Positions 28,545 to 37,912 of a stretch of DNA of 64,000 bases are shown here, piece by piece; the first letter of the stretch is position 1, and the number at the start of each line of letters is the position of its first letter. The stretch comes from Lachnospiraceae bacterium (lineage in GTDB: Bacteria; Bacillota; Clostridia; Lachnospirales; Lachnospiraceae). The position numbers and the translations under genes were made by a program. The stretch is taken from the NCBI GenBank assembly GCA_015057115.1, contig SVEZ01000003.1, positions 62,001 through 126,000 on the forward strand, read 5' to 3'. Below the pieces are notes generated by a model. The model made no database searches. It was not told the DNA's origin and saw nothing but the letters and a program-made list of their open reading frames with translations.

Positions 28545-28573
28545 TTGACAAAATTTCACATAATTTATATAAT
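28545..28573 (+). promoter_or_regulatory. Promoter of the purine permease gene
   Basis: TTGACA, 17 bases, TATAAT: a consensus vegetative promoter. Confidence 0.88.
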
Positions 28574-28606
28574 AAGTAAGGTTGCTGTTATCAGCAACCT
28601 TAACTT
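28574..28606 (+). promoter_or_regulatory. Hairpin at the predicted 5' end of the permease mRNA
   Basis: AAGGTTGCTG pairs with CAGCAACCTT around TTAT, with AAGT/ACTT extending the stem past one bulge. No T-run follows. It begins within a few bases of the expected transcription start, so it probably stabilises the message. Confidence 0.5.
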
Positions 28607-28669
28607 ATGGAAAAGTATATCCCAATTTTGCTTTTTCATGTAAACAATTTTTTATTTGATGGAGGAACT

Positions 28670-30109
28670 ATGGAAAATCTATTCAAACTGAAAGAAAACG
28701 GTACTACCGTGCGTACTGAGATTGTAGCCGGTCTTACCACATTCATGACCATGGCGTATATCATCGCCTTGAACCCTAACCTTTTAACCAACTTCGGTGC
28801 TGATGGCGGTCCGGAGCTTTGGAACGGTGTATTTTTAGCTACCTGTCTTGCTTCTGCAGTAGGTATGTTTGTAATGGCATTTTTGGCAAACAAGCCTTTT
28901 GCTATGGCACCGGGTATGGGACTTAACAGCTTTTTTGCTTATGTAGTGGCAAATATTGTGTCCATTACCGGAATGAGCTATGTGGCATCTTTCCAGGCAG
29001 CTCTTTGTATTATTTTAATTGAAGGTGTCGTATTCTTTATTTTATCCGTGTTGAATATCCGTGATAAAATCGTAGAAGGAATTCCTCTTGGAATTCGTCT
29101 TGGAATTTCACCGGCAATCGGACTTATGCTTTTAAACATCGGATTGGGTTCCAATGCGGGAATTTATTCCGAAGCAGGCGGACCGTTCTATGTAATGCGT
29201 GATTTCTTCGGAGCATTGACTACCGGATTTGCAAAGAAGACCATGGGAAGCGGATACAATGCAATGGTGCTTACCGTTGTAACCATGTTTGTGGGATTGT
29301 TTATTATTGTAGTGTTAGCACATAGACAGGTAAAAGGTGCCGTTTTAATCGGTATGCTTTGCGCAAGTATCATTAACTGGATTGGACAGGCAACCGTGCT
29401 TCATACCAACCCGTTTGCATCCCTGAATGATCCGAAGGCATTTATTCCGCAGTTTGGCGCAATGGCAAGTACCACTTTGTTTAAGTTCAACTTCTCAGGA
29501 CTTATGGAGCTGGGAATGGCAACCGTAATTACTTTGATTCTTACCTTCTGTATCATTGATATGTTTGATACGATTGGTACATTAGTTGGTACTGCATCCC
29601 GTGCAGGTATGGTAGATGCTGAAGGCAATATGCCGCAGATGAAGGAAGCACTTCTGGCTGACTCCATCGGAACACTTGCCGGCTCTTTAACCGGAACCTC
29701 TACCGTAACCACTTTCGTTGAGTCTGCATCCGGTGTAGAAGCAGGCGGACGTACCGGACTTACTGCACTGGTTACAGGTATTATGTTCCTTGCCTGCATG
29801 TTTATCGCACCAATCGCAGGAATCATTCCGCCGGCAGCAACTTCTTCCGCATTAATTTATGTAGGACTTTTAATGCTTAGCGGACTTAAAAAGATTGATT
29901 TTGATGATATGTCTCAGGCAATGCCTGCAGGACTTATGTTAATCGCTATGCCGATTTCCGGTTCCATCGGACATGGTATCGGTCTTGGAATCATTTCCTA
30001 TACCGTATTGAAGGTATTTACCGGAAAGGCAAAAGAAGTACATGTGTTGACCTATGTGATTTCAATTTTATTCCTTTTGAAATTCTTTGCAATGATTGGT
30101 CAGCAGTAG
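28670..30109 (+). CDS. NCS2/AzgA-family purine permease
   Basis: Proton-coupled purine (adenine/guanine/hypoxanthine) uptake protein of the AzgA/PbuG branch (479 aa, about 13 helices). The start at 28670 has GGAGG 5 bases before it; the frame is open further upstream without a site. Motifs include EIVAGLTTFMTMAYII at the N-terminus, APGMGLNSFFAYVV, and GTSTVTTFVESASGVEAGGRTG in the C-terminal half. The short leader has no guanine riboswitch. Confidence 0.9.
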   Translation: MENLFKLKENGTTVRTEIVAGLTTFMTMAYIIALNPNLLTNFGADGGPELWNGVFLATCLASAVGMFVMAFLANKPFAMAPGMGLNSFFAYVVANIVSITGMSYVASFQAALCIILIEGVVFFILSVLNIRDKIVEGIPLGIRLGISPAIGLMLLNIGLGSNAGIYSEAGGPFYVMRDFFGALTTGFAKKTMGSGYNAMVLTVVTMFVGLFIIVVLAHRQVKGAVLIGMLCASIINWIGQATVLHTNPFASLNDPKAFIPQFGAMASTTLFKFNFSGLMELGMATVITLILTFCIIDMFDTIGTLVGTASRAGMVDAEGNMPQMKEALLADSIGTLAGSLTGTSTVTTFVESASGVEAGGRTGLTALVTGIMFLACMFIAPIAGIIPPAATSSALIYVGLLMLSGLKKIDFDDMSQAMPAGLMLIAMPISGSIGHGIGLGIISYTVLKVFTGKAKEVHVLTYVISILFLLKFFAMIGQQ

Positions 30110-30138
30110 TTTACAGCGTATGTAAAATGCTATATAAT
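30110..30138 (+). promoter_or_regulatory. Promoter overlapping the end of the permease gene
   Basis: TTTACA, 17 bases, TATAAT, beginning at the base after the permease stop codon. It would transcribe the threonine aldolase gene, but an intrinsic terminator lies 8 bases downstream of the -10. Confidence 0.6.
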
Positions 30139-30145
30139 GAGAAAA

Positions 30146-30175
30146 GGCACCACGGCTTATGTCGTGGTGTTTTTT
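30146..30175 (+). terminator. Intrinsic terminator
   Basis: CACCACG pairs with CGTGGTG around an 8-base loop, followed by TTTTTT. It ends the permease transcript and may attenuate the promoter just upstream. Confidence 0.88.
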
Positions 30176-30192
30176 AAAAAGGAGGAAGGAAA

Positions 30193-31227
30193 ATGGAGAA
30201 CAGATTAAATTTTGCTTCGGATTATTTAGAAGGGGCGCATCCGGTAATACTGCAGCGTCTTATGGAGACCAATCTTTTAAAAACGCCGGGATACGGAGTG
30301 GATGAAATCAGTGAGGCTGCAAGAGAAAAGATTCGAAAGGCCTGCGAGGCGCCGGAAGCGGAAGTGCATTTTCTTGTGGGAGGCACCCAGGCAAATGCCA
30401 CCATGATTGATGCCTTTTTACGGGGCTATCAAGGGGTTATCGCAGCGGAAACGGGGCATATTAATGTTCATGAGTCCGGAGCCATTGAAGCCGGCGGACA
30501 CAAGGTTTTGGGACTACCCCAAAAGGATGGAAAAGTCAGTGCAGATACCATCAGGGAGTATCTTGAGAACTTTTTTGCAGATGAAAGCTTTGAACACATG
30601 GTAATTCCGGGGATGGTGTATTTATCCCAACCTACGGAATACGGCACCTTGTACTCTAAGGCGGAACTTACGGCGATTAAAGACGTATGTAAGGAGTACA
30701 ATTTGCCTCTATACATAGATGGAGCAAGACTTGCTTATGCTTTAGCCTGTCCGGAAAATGATGTAACCTTACCGGATTTGGCCAAGCTTTGCGATGCTTT
30801 TTATATTGGGGGAACCAAATGCGGAGCCTTGTTTGGGGAAGCAGTAGTTGTGCCAAAGAAAGGCAGCATTCCCCATTTATTTACAACTGTGAAGCAACAT
30901 GGAGCATTGCTGGCAAAAGGGCGTATTGCAAGCTTACAGTTTGACGTGATGTTTACCGATGGTTTGTATGAAAAAATGGGAGAAAACGGCATTCGCCTTG
31001 CAAATCATATCCGACAGGAGCTTTTAAACAAAGGATATACCCTGGCGTTTCCGTCTCCAACCAACCAGATTTTCGTGCTCTTGGAAAAAAAGAAAGTTCA
31101 GGAGATTTCCGATAAAGCGATTTTAAGCTTCTGGGAGAACACGGATGAAGAACATAGTATCATGCGGATTTGCACCAGTTGGGCCGCCAGGGAGGAAGAA
31201 GTGGAGGAACTGCTGGAAGTATTATAA
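30193..31227 (+). CDS. Low-specificity L-threonine aldolase (beta-eliminating lyase family)
   Basis: PLP enzyme cleaving threonine or allo-threonine to glycine and acetaldehyde. The 344-residue protein has the PLP lysine in FYIGGTKCGALFGEA, the His stacking on PLP in AETGHINVHE, and the PLP-binding Asp/Arg in LYIDGARLAYAL. AAGGAGGAAGG precedes the ATG. Other beta-eliminating lyases share this fold, so the exact substrate is uncertain. Confidence 0.88.
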   Translation: MENRLNFASDYLEGAHPVILQRLMETNLLKTPGYGVDEISEAAREKIRKACEAPEAEVHFLVGGTQANATMIDAFLRGYQGVIAAETGHINVHESGAIEAGGHKVLGLPQKDGKVSADTIREYLENFFADESFEHMVIPGMVYLSQPTEYGTLYSKAELTAIKDVCKEYNLPLYIDGARLAYALACPENDVTLPDLAKLCDAFYIGGTKCGALFGEAVVVPKKGSIPHLFTTVKQHGALLAKGRIASLQFDVMFTDGLYEKMGENGIRLANHIRQELLNKGYTLAFPSPTNQIFVLLEKKKVQEISDKAILSFWENTDEEHSIMRICTSWAAREEEVEELLEVL

Positions 31228-31253
31228 TTTGAAACGGCCGCGATTAATATCGC

Positions 31254-31282
31254 TTGCGTGGTGTGCGTATTTATGTTACAAT
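31254..31282 (+). promoter_or_regulatory. Promoter of the SEC-C protein gene
   Basis: TTGCGT, 17 bases, TACAAT with extended TGt. Confidence 0.6.
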
Positions 31283-31335
31283 ACCCTTTGCGTGGCAAAA
31301 CGCCCACAGTATTACAAGAAAGATAGGATGATAAT

Positions 31336-31842
31336 ATGGCATTATTAGAGCAGTGGAGAGGGATTGCTTATAATGAACAGGCAAATCCTCAGGAGTTACA
31401 GAGATTTTGGCAGAGATATTTTGTAAAAGAGACAGGCGTTTATGAGAAACTTCTGGCTGACCCGGATACCGAAGTAAAGGGTACTGTAAAAGAGCTTGCA
31501 GATAAATTTGAGTTGGAAGTGCTGGCTATGACCGGTTTCTTAGATGGAATCGACGAAAGCCTGGTAGAACCGAATCCAATTGAAACCATGGAAGAGGACA
31601 CCGTAGTAAGCCTGAAATTCGATAAAGAAAAGCTTTATAAGAACATGGTAAAAGCGAAGGCAGACTGGTTATACAATCTGCCACAGTGGGAGAACATTTT
31701 CTCTGAAGAGAAGAGAAAAGAACTTTACAAAGAGCAGAAATCTTCCACTACCATTCGTGTGGGCAAGAAGGTTGGACGTAACGAGCCATGTCCATGCGGA
31801 AGCGGCAAGAAGTACAAACATTGCTGCGGTAAAAACGCATAA
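31336..31842 (+). CDS. SEC-C motif protein
   Basis: Cytoplasmic 168-residue protein whose last 22 residues are the SEC-C zinc motif ([16 protein letters not shown]), the same module that ends SecA. The N-terminal part is alpha-helical ([15 protein letters not shown] onward) and matches no family that I recognise. AGGATGA precedes the ATG, and the gene has its own promoter and terminator. SEC-C modules bind Zn and proteins or nucleic acids, but the role of stand-alone proteins is not known. Confidence 0.8.
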   Translation: MALLEQWRGIAYNEQANPQELQRFWQRYFVKETGVYEKLLADPDTEVKGTVKELADKFELEVLAMTGFLDGIDESLVEPNPIETMEEDTVVSLKFDKEKLYKNMVKAKADWLYNLPQWENIFSEEKRKELYKEQKSSTTIRVGKKVGRNEPCPCGSGKKYKHCCGKNA

Positions 31843-31860
31843 GAGAATTAACAAAATTAA

Positions 31861-31901
31861 CATCCTTTTGGCAGGAAAAACCGCCGAAAGGGTGTTTTTT
31901 T
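31861..31901 (+). terminator. Intrinsic terminator after the SEC-C protein gene
   Basis: CATCCTTTTGGC pairs with GCCGAAAGGGTG (12 pairs, two G-T), followed by TTTTTTT. Confidence 0.9.
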
Positions 31902-31931
31902 GAAATGTTTGTGACAAATGGCGGGAAACAA

Positions 31932-31960
31932 TTTTCAGAAAGTTCTAAATATGATAGAAT
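31932..31960 (+). promoter_or_regulatory. Possible promoter of the chemoreceptor-like gene
   Basis: TTTTCA, 17 bases, TAGAAT with extended TGa. No sigma-D motility promoter was seen. Confidence 0.4.
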
Positions 31961-32022
31961 AAATCAAATTGATGAAGGTGCGGTTTTGTTATCTAAATAT
32001 TTTTATCATAGGAGGACAAGCT

Positions 32023-33492
32023 ATGGATTTAGAGTTAAGTCAGCGTAGAGAGAAGAATACCTTAGGTGCAGTTATGAACCTGGTAATCGCGGTCAGTGTT
32101 GTACTTGTTACTGGAATGGAACTGGCACAGATTCGATCAGTTGCCATTATTATCCGTTTGGTGGTTGGTGTTTTGGATATTGTGGCAACCCTTGTTACCC
32201 TGAAGGCGTTGCGGGATTCCGAAAGCTTCCGTCATGTTTGCGGAATCGGAATGGGAGTTTTATCGATAGCAGTACTTGCTACCAGTACCCAGCCTTTTAC
32301 GTTGGTATTTGTATTTCCGATAGCCGTACTGGTTTTGATTTTCCAGAACATGCAGATGACCACGTTAGGCGGCGGTATGGCGCTGGTAGAAGCAGTTGGA
32401 TACATGGCATATTGTGTGTTTAAGGGAACCGTAGGAATACAACCGGCCATTGTAAACGTAGGTGTGGTTTGTATTACCGTATATCTTTGCTATCGTGTTA
32501 CAAAGCTCATGAGTGCCCATGGTGAAGAGACTATTAATGCGGTGAAAGAAGGCGCTGCAGGCCAGACCAAGGTGGCAGAGCAGATTGTTCACCTTGCAGA
32601 TCAGTTAAATCAGAAATTCCAGGATGCTCAGGAAGTATCCGATAATTTAAACAGCTCCATGAAGGAATCCTATGTGGCCATGGAGGGTATTGTAAACAGT
32701 ACCAGAGTCAATGCGGAAGCCATTGTACAGCAGACAGATAAGACCTCCGATATTCAGAACAGTATCGAAGAGGTTGGAGATGAAAGCCAAAGAATGGAAG
32801 AGGTTTCCGAAAAGACCAATGCAACCGTTAAAGAAGGCGTTGCACTGATTAAGCAGTTAGAGCAGCAGGCAGAAGAGGTTGTTAAGATTAACGTTCGAAC
32901 CAGAGAGACGACTCAGGGATTAAACGAAAGTATTAAGGACGTTGAGGCTATTACAGCAACCATTCTCGGTATTTCCAATCAGACCAACCTGCTTGCGTTA
33001 AACGCATCCATCGAGGCAGCAAGAGCCGGTGAGGCAGGACGAGGCTTTGCGGTAGTTGCAGACGAAATTCGTCAGTTGTCCGAAGGAACCAAGGATGCTA
33101 CGGAACAGATTACAACCATTATCGATCGTCTGGCAAGAGATGCGGAGGTTGCAGCTGACAGTATGACCCAGTCTGCAGAGTACGCAGATAAGCAACATGA
33201 ACTGATTAATGAAACCGGAACCAAACTGGTGGATATTAAGTCAGAAACAGAAGTATTATATGACGGTGTTATTCAGGTTCGTAAGTCTGTGGATAACGTT
33301 ATTGAGGCAAATTCAGCCATTATGGACAGCATTACCAATCTTTCCGCTACCGGCGAAGAGGTTGCGGCATCTACCGATACCACCATGCAAGTCAGCGATG
33401 CCTGCATGAAGGACTTAGAGCAGATGAACAAGTTGTTATCAGAGATTCACAAGATTTCCAACCAGATGCAGGAACTGGCAGTTAAACAGTAA
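32023..33492 (+). CDS. Methyl-accepting chemotaxis-like transducer without an extracellular sensor
   Basis: 489-residue membrane protein. The start at 32023 has AGGAGG 8 bases upstream; an upstream in-frame extension lacks a site. About six hydrophobic helices (20-180) with very short loops replace the usual extracellular ligand domain, so it would sense through the membrane or a partner. The C-terminal half is a long coiled coil with the conserved signalling tip [20 protein letters not shown], which binds CheA/CheW. No che or fla genes are in the window. Confidence 0.88.
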   Translation: MDLELSQRREKNTLGAVMNLVIAVSVVLVTGMELAQIRSVAIIIRLVVGVLDIVATLVTLKALRDSESFRHVCGIGMGVLSIAVLATSTQPFTLVFVFPIAVLVLIFQNMQMTTLGGGMALVEAVGYMAYCVFKGTVGIQPAIVNVGVVCITVYLCYRVTKLMSAHGEETINAVKEGAAGQTKVAEQIVHLADQLNQKFQDAQEVSDNLNSSMKESYVAMEGIVNSTRVNAEAIVQQTDKTSDIQNSIEEVGDESQRMEEVSEKTNATVKEGVALIKQLEQQAEEVVKINVRTRETTQGLNESIKDVEAITATILGISNQTNLLALNASIEAARAGEAGRGFAVVADEIRQLSEGTKDATEQITTIIDRLARDAEVAADSMTQSAEYADKQHELINETGTKLVDIKSETEVLYDGVIQVRKSVDNVIEANSAIMDSITNLSATGEEVAASTDTTMQVSDACMKDLEQMNKLLSEIHKISNQMQELAVKQ

Positions 33493-33497
33493 TAACT

Positions 33498-33911
33498 ATG
33501 AAATTTAAGTATTGCAGAATCCAGGGCAAAGAGTTGGCGGCGAATACCCGAACCGCAAAGGGAATTTTCAGCATGTTGAATAAGATGGTGGAAGACGGGG
33601 TTATGGAAGAGGAGGATGAGGGCCTTTTCCATGAAATCGACGAGTGGTTTGCGGAGGAATTACCCTGGCCGCCTCAGTGTAAACGACAGGAAAAGGTAAT
33701 TTGTTATTTTAAAACAGAGAATTCCGATATGATGATGAAGATGATTAATCCGCTTTTGTGGCTTTTGGAGCGGTACGAGCATCCTTATTATGTGGTTTAT
33801 ACCAATTTTCCCGGAGAGATCGTATATGAAGATGAATACCAGGTGGTTGTAAAAGTTGACGAGAACATTGTGATTGAGGATGTTCAGGCAAACTGGTCAC
33901 CTGAGGATTAA
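33498..33911 (+). CDS. Conserved hypothetical protein
   Basis: Acidic soluble 137-residue protein beginning 5 bases after the transducer gene, so probably cotranscribed. It has no signal peptide or membrane helix. Features are a basic N-terminal stretch (KYCRIQGKELAANTRTAKG), an acidic middle with HEIDEWFAEELPWPPQC, and a beta-rich end (YYVVYTNFPGEIVYEDEYQ). I do not recognise a family. Its codon use and close spacing suggest a real gene. Confidence 0.7.
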   Translation: MKFKYCRIQGKELAANTRTAKGIFSMLNKMVEDGVMEEEDEGLFHEIDEWFAEELPWPPQCKRQEKVICYFKTENSDMMMKMINPLLWLLERYEHPYYVVYTNFPGEIVYEDEYQVVVKVDENIVIEDVQANWSPED

Positions 33912-33945
33912 AATTATCTGAAAATAATGAAAATGCGTTTACCGG

Positions 33946-33974
33946 TTGCACTTTTTCATAGAAAAGTGTATTAT
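33946..33974 (+). promoter_or_regulatory. Promoter of the thrS T-box leader
   Basis: TTGCAC, 17 bases, TATTAT. Confidence 0.6.
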
Positions 33975-33984
33975 ACTAGGTAGG

Positions 33985-34224
33985 CAAAACGTTGAAGAGA
34001 AGAGTAGAGCACAGTACGGTGTGAAGAGAGAGGGTCACCTTGGCTGGAAGTGTCCCGACATTATGTGCTTGAAGACCACCTCTGAGTGACCCCAATCCGG
34101 TCCGGTGACTCCGTTATCGTCATAATGAAGAGGCCCTTCTCGATAAGCGGAAGGAGCAACTTGGGTGGAAACGCGGTGAAATATCGTCCCTTGTATCATA
34201 GAAATGATACGAGGGACTTTTTTT
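33985..34224 (+). ncRNA. T-box leader (threonine) upstream of thrS
   Basis: The 33912-34334 gap is a T-box leader. Stem I has the AGAGAG element (34025-34030), GGCTGGAAG in the distal loops, and a specifier region with an ACC triplet (Thr) near 34074-34080. The T-box bulge sequence TTGGGTGGAAACGCGG is at 34161-34176. The terminator is GTCCCTTGTATCAT (34186-34199) paired with ATGATACGAGGGAC (34204-34217), followed by seven Ts. Uncharged tRNA-Thr would stabilise the antiterminator and switch thrS on. The exact specifier register was read by eye. Confidence 0.93.
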
Positions 34225-34334
34225 ATCGCACAGATGCTTCCTCGTATCATGGAAGTGGCGGATTTTGTATTCTCATGTGCGTATTATGTACACTGAAAAT
34301 ACGTAATAATCAATTTTATTGAGGAGGAAAGAAT

Positions 34335-36305
34335 ATGAAGATAACATTAAAAGACGGTTCCGTTAAGGAATACGCAGAAAGCAAAAACGTCTACGACATT
34401 GCCATGGATATCAGCGAAGGCCTTGCCAGAGCAGCTTGTGCAGGTAAGGTTAACGGTGAAGTTGTGGATTTAAGAACAGAGATTAAGGAAGATTGCGAAT
34501 TACAGATTTTAACAGCAGCAGACCCGGAGGGACTTCGGGTACTGCGTCATACTGCATCCCATATTTTGGCAGAGGCTGTTAAGGTGTTGCGTCCGGATGC
34601 CAAGGTAGCTATCGGACCGGCCATTGATACCGGATTTTATTACGATTTCGATACCGAGCCTTTCTCCAGAGAAGATTTGGATGAAATCGAGAAAATCATG
34701 AAGAAGATTATTAAGAAGGGCAATCGCCTGACTTATTTCGAACTTCCGAGAGAAGAAGCAATCCAGAAGATGAAGGATTTGGGCGAGCCATACAAGGTAG
34801 AGCTTATTGAGGACCTTCCGGAAGGAGAAATCATTTCTTTCTACTCTCAGGGAGAAGGTTTCACCGATCTTTGTGCAGGACCTCATCTGATGAATACCAA
34901 GGGAGTAAAAGCGTATAAGCTGACTTCTTCTTCCATGGCATATTGGAGAGGCGACGAGAACAAAGCAAGATTGCAGCGTATTTACGGCTCCGCTTTTGGA
35001 ACCAAGGAAGAACTGGAAGAGTATCTGGAAAGCTTAGAGGAGGCAAAACGCCGTGACCATAACCGTCTCGGACGTGAAATGGGCCTGTTTACAACTGTAG
35101 ACGTAATCGGACAGGGACTTCCGCTTTTTACACCAAAGGGAACCAAGATGATTATGAAATTACAGCGCTGGATTGAGGATTTGGAGGACAATGACTGGGG
35201 TTATGTACGTACCAGAACACCGTTAATGGCGAAATCCGATCTTTACAAAATTTCCGGACACTGGGATCACTATCAGGATGGCATGTTCGTTATGGGCGAT
35301 GAGGAAACAGATAAAGAGGTATTTGCCCTTCGTCCGATGACCTGCCCGTTCCAGTATTATGTATATAAGAATGAGCAGAAATCCTATCGTGATCTGCCAT
35401 ATCGTATGAGTGAGACCTCTACTTTATTCCGTGCAGAGGACTCCGGTGAAATGCATGGATTAACCCGTGTACGTCAGTTCACCATTACCGAAGGACATTT
35501 GGCAATCCGTCCGGATCAGTGTGGAGAAGAACTTCGCAGATGTTTGGATTTAACACGCTACATTTTAACAACTTTGGGATTACAGGATGATGTAACCTAT
35601 CGTCTGTCTAAATGGGATCCGAACAACACTGAGAAATATTTGGGAGATAACGAATACTGGGAGACCACTCAGGGCGTTTTACGTGACATCTTGACAGAAC
35701 AGGGTGTTACCTTTGTGGAAGCAGACGGCGAAGCTGCTTTCTACGGTCCGAAGATTGATATTCAGGCAAAGAATGTATATGGTAAGGAAGATACCATGAT
35801 TACCATTCAGTTAGACTGTGCAATTGCAGAGAAATTCGATATGACCTATATTGATCAGAATGGTGAAAAAGTGCGTCCGTACATTATCCACAGAACCTCT
35901 TTGGGATGCTATGAGCGTACGTTGGCATGGTTAATCGAAAAATATGCGGGCAACTTCCCGACCTGGTTATGTCCGGAACAGGTACGTATTCTTCCGATTT
36001 CCGATAAGTTTATTGATTATGCGGAAAAAGTGGCAGAGTACCTGAAGAAAAACGGCGTGGATGTAACTGTTGATAAACGTTCCGAAAAGATTGGCTACAA
36101 GATTCGCGAAAGACGTCTGGATCGTGTACCGTATCAGTTGGTTGTAGGTGAGAAAGAGGAAGCAGACGGACTTGTTTCTGTAGGAAGTCGTTACGAAGGT
36201 GATGAAGGACAGATGACCTACGAAGAGTTTACAGACAGAATCTGTAAAGAAATCCGCACCAAAGAGATTCGCGAGATTAAAGTACAGCCGGATAAGAAGA
36301 ACTAG
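34335..36305 (+). CDS. thrS: Threonyl-tRNA synthetase
   Basis: Class II synthetase (656 aa) with an N-terminal TGS domain, an editing domain with HTASHILAEA and LCAGPH (its catalytic/metal residues), the catalytic core and a C-terminal anticodon-binding domain. Zinc ligands appear conserved: Cys in MTCPFQ, His in ITEGHL, His in IIHRTSLG. The core motifs are divergent from the common bacterial form (TCPFQYY for NCPGH; TITEGH for TQDDAH). GAGGAGG precedes the ATG. It is controlled by the T-box and followed 10 bases later by lgt. Confidence 0.93.
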   Translation: MKITLKDGSVKEYAESKNVYDIAMDISEGLARAACAGKVNGEVVDLRTEIKEDCELQILTAADPEGLRVLRHTASHILAEAVKVLRPDAKVAIGPAIDTGFYYDFDTEPFSREDLDEIEKIMKKIIKKGNRLTYFELPREEAIQKMKDLGEPYKVELIEDLPEGEIISFYSQGEGFTDLCAGPHLMNTKGVKAYKLTSSSMAYWRGDENKARLQRIYGSAFGTKEELEEYLESLEEAKRRDHNRLGREMGLFTTVDVIGQGLPLFTPKGTKMIMKLQRWIEDLEDNDWGYVRTRTPLMAKSDLYKISGHWDHYQDGMFVMGDEETDKEVFALRPMTCPFQYYVYKNEQKSYRDLPYRMSETSTLFRAEDSGEMHGLTRVRQFTITEGHLAIRPDQCGEELRRCLDLTRYILTTLGLQDDVTYRLSKWDPNNTEKYLGDNEYWETTQGVLRDILTEQGVTFVEADGEAAFYGPKIDIQAKNVYGKEDTMITIQLDCAIAEKFDMTYIDQNGEKVRPYIIHRTSLGCYERTLAWLIEKYAGNFPTWLCPEQVRILPISDKFIDYAEKVAEYLKKNGVDVTVDKRSEKIGYKIRERRLDRVPYQLVVGEKEEADGLVSVGSRYEGDEGQMTYEEFTDRICKEIRTKEIREIKVQPDKKN

Positions 36306-36315
36306 GAGGAAAATC

Positions 36316-37182
36316 ATGGATTACGGAATTCGTTTTCCTCATCTTCACATAAATCTGTCTCATGTGGGCAAATCCATTAATATCGGTGGCTTTACCATTG
36401 CCTATTACGGAATTGTAATTGCCATCGGTATTATGGTAGGTATTCTTTTGGCGGCGAAAGAAGCCAAAAGAACCGGACAGTCAGAGGAAGATTATATGGA
36501 TTTGGCCTTGTTTGCCATTATCTTTTCGGTGATAGGTGCAAGACTATATTACGTGATTTTTTCCTGGGACAGTTATAAAGATGATTTGCTGAGCATTTTT
36601 AATCTGCGACAGGGAGGCCTGGCTATTTACGGTGCCATAATCGGCGCTGTAATCACGGTATACGCAGTTGCAAAGAAAAAAGGTAAGGCAGTGGGTCTGA
36701 TGCTTGATACGGGCTGTATGGGCCTTGTGGCAGGTCAGATTATAGGACGCTGGGGAAACTTTTTTAACCGGGAAGTATTCGGTGGATATACGGATAATCT
36801 GTTGGCTATGCAGATTCCGGTGTCTGCGGTGCGAACCACCCAGGATATTACCCAGACCATGTGGGAAAATGTGCAGACCATTAAAGGTGTGGCCTACATT
36901 CAGGTTCACCCCACCTTTTTGTACGAAGGATTGTGGAATCTGGGAGTCCTGCTGTTGCTGCTTTTGTACAGAGACAGGAAGAAGTTTAACGGAGAACTTT
37001 TTATGCTGTATTTAACAGGGTATGCCTTGGGACGTTTCTGGATTGAAGGAATCCGGACAGATCAGCTTATGATTGGTAATGTGCCGGTATCTCAGCTTTT
37101 ATCCGGAATTCTTGTAGTGACGCTGGTAGCCTTTGATATCTACAAGCGCAGACAGTTGGAAAAGCAGAAAATTAATAATTAA
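36316..37182 (+). CDS. lgt: Prolipoprotein diacylglyceryl transferase
   Basis: Membrane enzyme that attaches diacylglycerol to the lipobox Cys of prolipoproteins. The 288-residue protein has seven predicted helices, the signature GRWGNFFNREVFGG (essential Arg and Asn), an ARLYYVIF segment and HPTFLYEGLWN. AGGAGG precedes the ATG. It should act on lipoproteins such as PstS and the ThiY-like protein here. Confidence 0.93.
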   Translation: MDYGIRFPHLHINLSHVGKSINIGGFTIAYYGIVIAIGIMVGILLAAKEAKRTGQSEEDYMDLALFAIIFSVIGARLYYVIFSWDSYKDDLLSIFNLRQGGLAIYGAIIGAVITVYAVAKKKGKAVGLMLDTGCMGLVAGQIIGRWGNFFNREVFGGYTDNLLAMQIPVSAVRTTQDITQTMWENVQTIKGVAYIQVHPTFLYEGLWNLGVLLLLLLYRDRKKFNGELFMLYLTGYALGRFWIEGIRTDQLMIGNVPVSQLLSGILVVTLVAFDIYKRRQLEKQKINN

Positions 37183-37192
37183 AAATCTTACA

Positions 37193-37244
37193 TGTGGTGT
37201 AAAGCGGAAAGGAAATAATCCTCCACTTTACACCACATTTTTTT
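37193..37244 (+). terminator. Intrinsic terminator after lgt
   Basis: TGTGGTGTAAAG pairs with CTTTACACCACA, followed by TTTTTTT. Confidence 0.92.
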
Positions 37245-37247
37245 ATG

Positions 37248-37272
37248 AGTCGACGAAAAGTCGACTTTTTTT
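37248..37272 (+). terminator. Second, tandem intrinsic terminator
   Basis: AGTCGAC pairs with GTCGACT around GAAAA, followed by TTTTTT. With the preceding one it insulates the division cluster from thrS-lgt. Confidence 0.88.
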
Positions 37273-37319
37273 CATTTATTTACTTTTACAAAAAATCCTT
37301 TTAATTATTGCAAAAAACC

Positions 37320-37348
37320 TTGATTTTCTGCGGGTTTTGGTGTATTAT
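37320..37348 (+). promoter_or_regulatory. Promoter of the division/cell-wall cluster
   Basis: TTGATT, 17 bases, TATTAT, upstream of the MraZ box repeats. Confidence 0.7.
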
Positions 37349-37365
37349 ATGAGTGTAGGTGGAGG

Positions 37366-37446
37366 AAAGTGGTTGGAAATGCCACAAAGTGGTGGATAAG
37401 TTGATAACTTTGTGGAAAACACCTTTCCAGAGAAAAAACATTGTGG
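37366..37446 (+). promoter_or_regulatory. MraZ-box-like GTGG repeats
   Basis: AAAGTGG at 37366 and 37386, TTTGTGG at 37409 and TTGTGG at 37441 lie downstream of the promoter and before mraZ. Repeats of this core are the known binding sites of MraZ, so autoregulation is likely. Confidence 0.6.
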
Positions 37447-37464
37447 AAAGGCAGGTGAAGACGA

Positions 37465-37893
37465 ATGTTCATGGGTGAATATAACCACACCATAGATGCA
37501 AAGGGACGTGTGATTGTACCATCCAAGTTCCGGGAACAGCTGAAGGACGAATTCGTCATCACCAAAGGATTTGATGGATGCCTGTATGGATATACCATGG
37601 AAGAATGGGCCAACATCGAAGAGAAGTTTAAGACACTGACACTTACAAGCAAGGACGCAAGAAAGTTTTTACGCTTCTTCTTTTCCGGAGCAGCAACCTG
37701 TGAGGTGGACAAGCAGGGAAGAATCCTGATTCCACCAAACTTAAGGGAGTACGCAGGATTGGAGAAAGATATTGTCAGCGCCGGAGTCTTTTCCAGAATT
37801 GAAATCTGGTCAAAGGATAGATGGCTTGAGAATACTTACGAGGATATGGATGAGATTGCAGAGCATCTGGCAGAGATGGGACTTAGCATCTAA
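37465..37893 (+). CDS. mraZ: Transcriptional regulator MraZ
   Basis: DNA-binding AbrB-fold protein (142 aa, two SpoVT-AbrB modules) that regulates the division cluster. The paired DxK...R motifs are in [16 protein letters not shown] and [16 protein letters not shown]. The gene is first in the cluster and has GTGG repeats in its leader. Confidence 0.96.
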   Translation: MFMGEYNHTIDAKGRVIVPSKFREQLKDEFVITKGFDGCLYGYTMEEWANIEEKFKTLTLTSKDARKFLRFFFSGAATCEVDKQGRILIPPNLREYAGLEKDIVSAGVFSRIEIWSKDRWLENTYEDMDEIAEHLAEMGLSI

Positions 37894-37912
37894 GAGTTAA
37901 GAAGGAGAGAAG

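Noticed and set aside
28574-28669. Guanine riboswitch before the purine permease
   Set aside because: The leader is under 100 bases with one simple hairpin and lacks the three-helix purine aptamer and its conserved loops.
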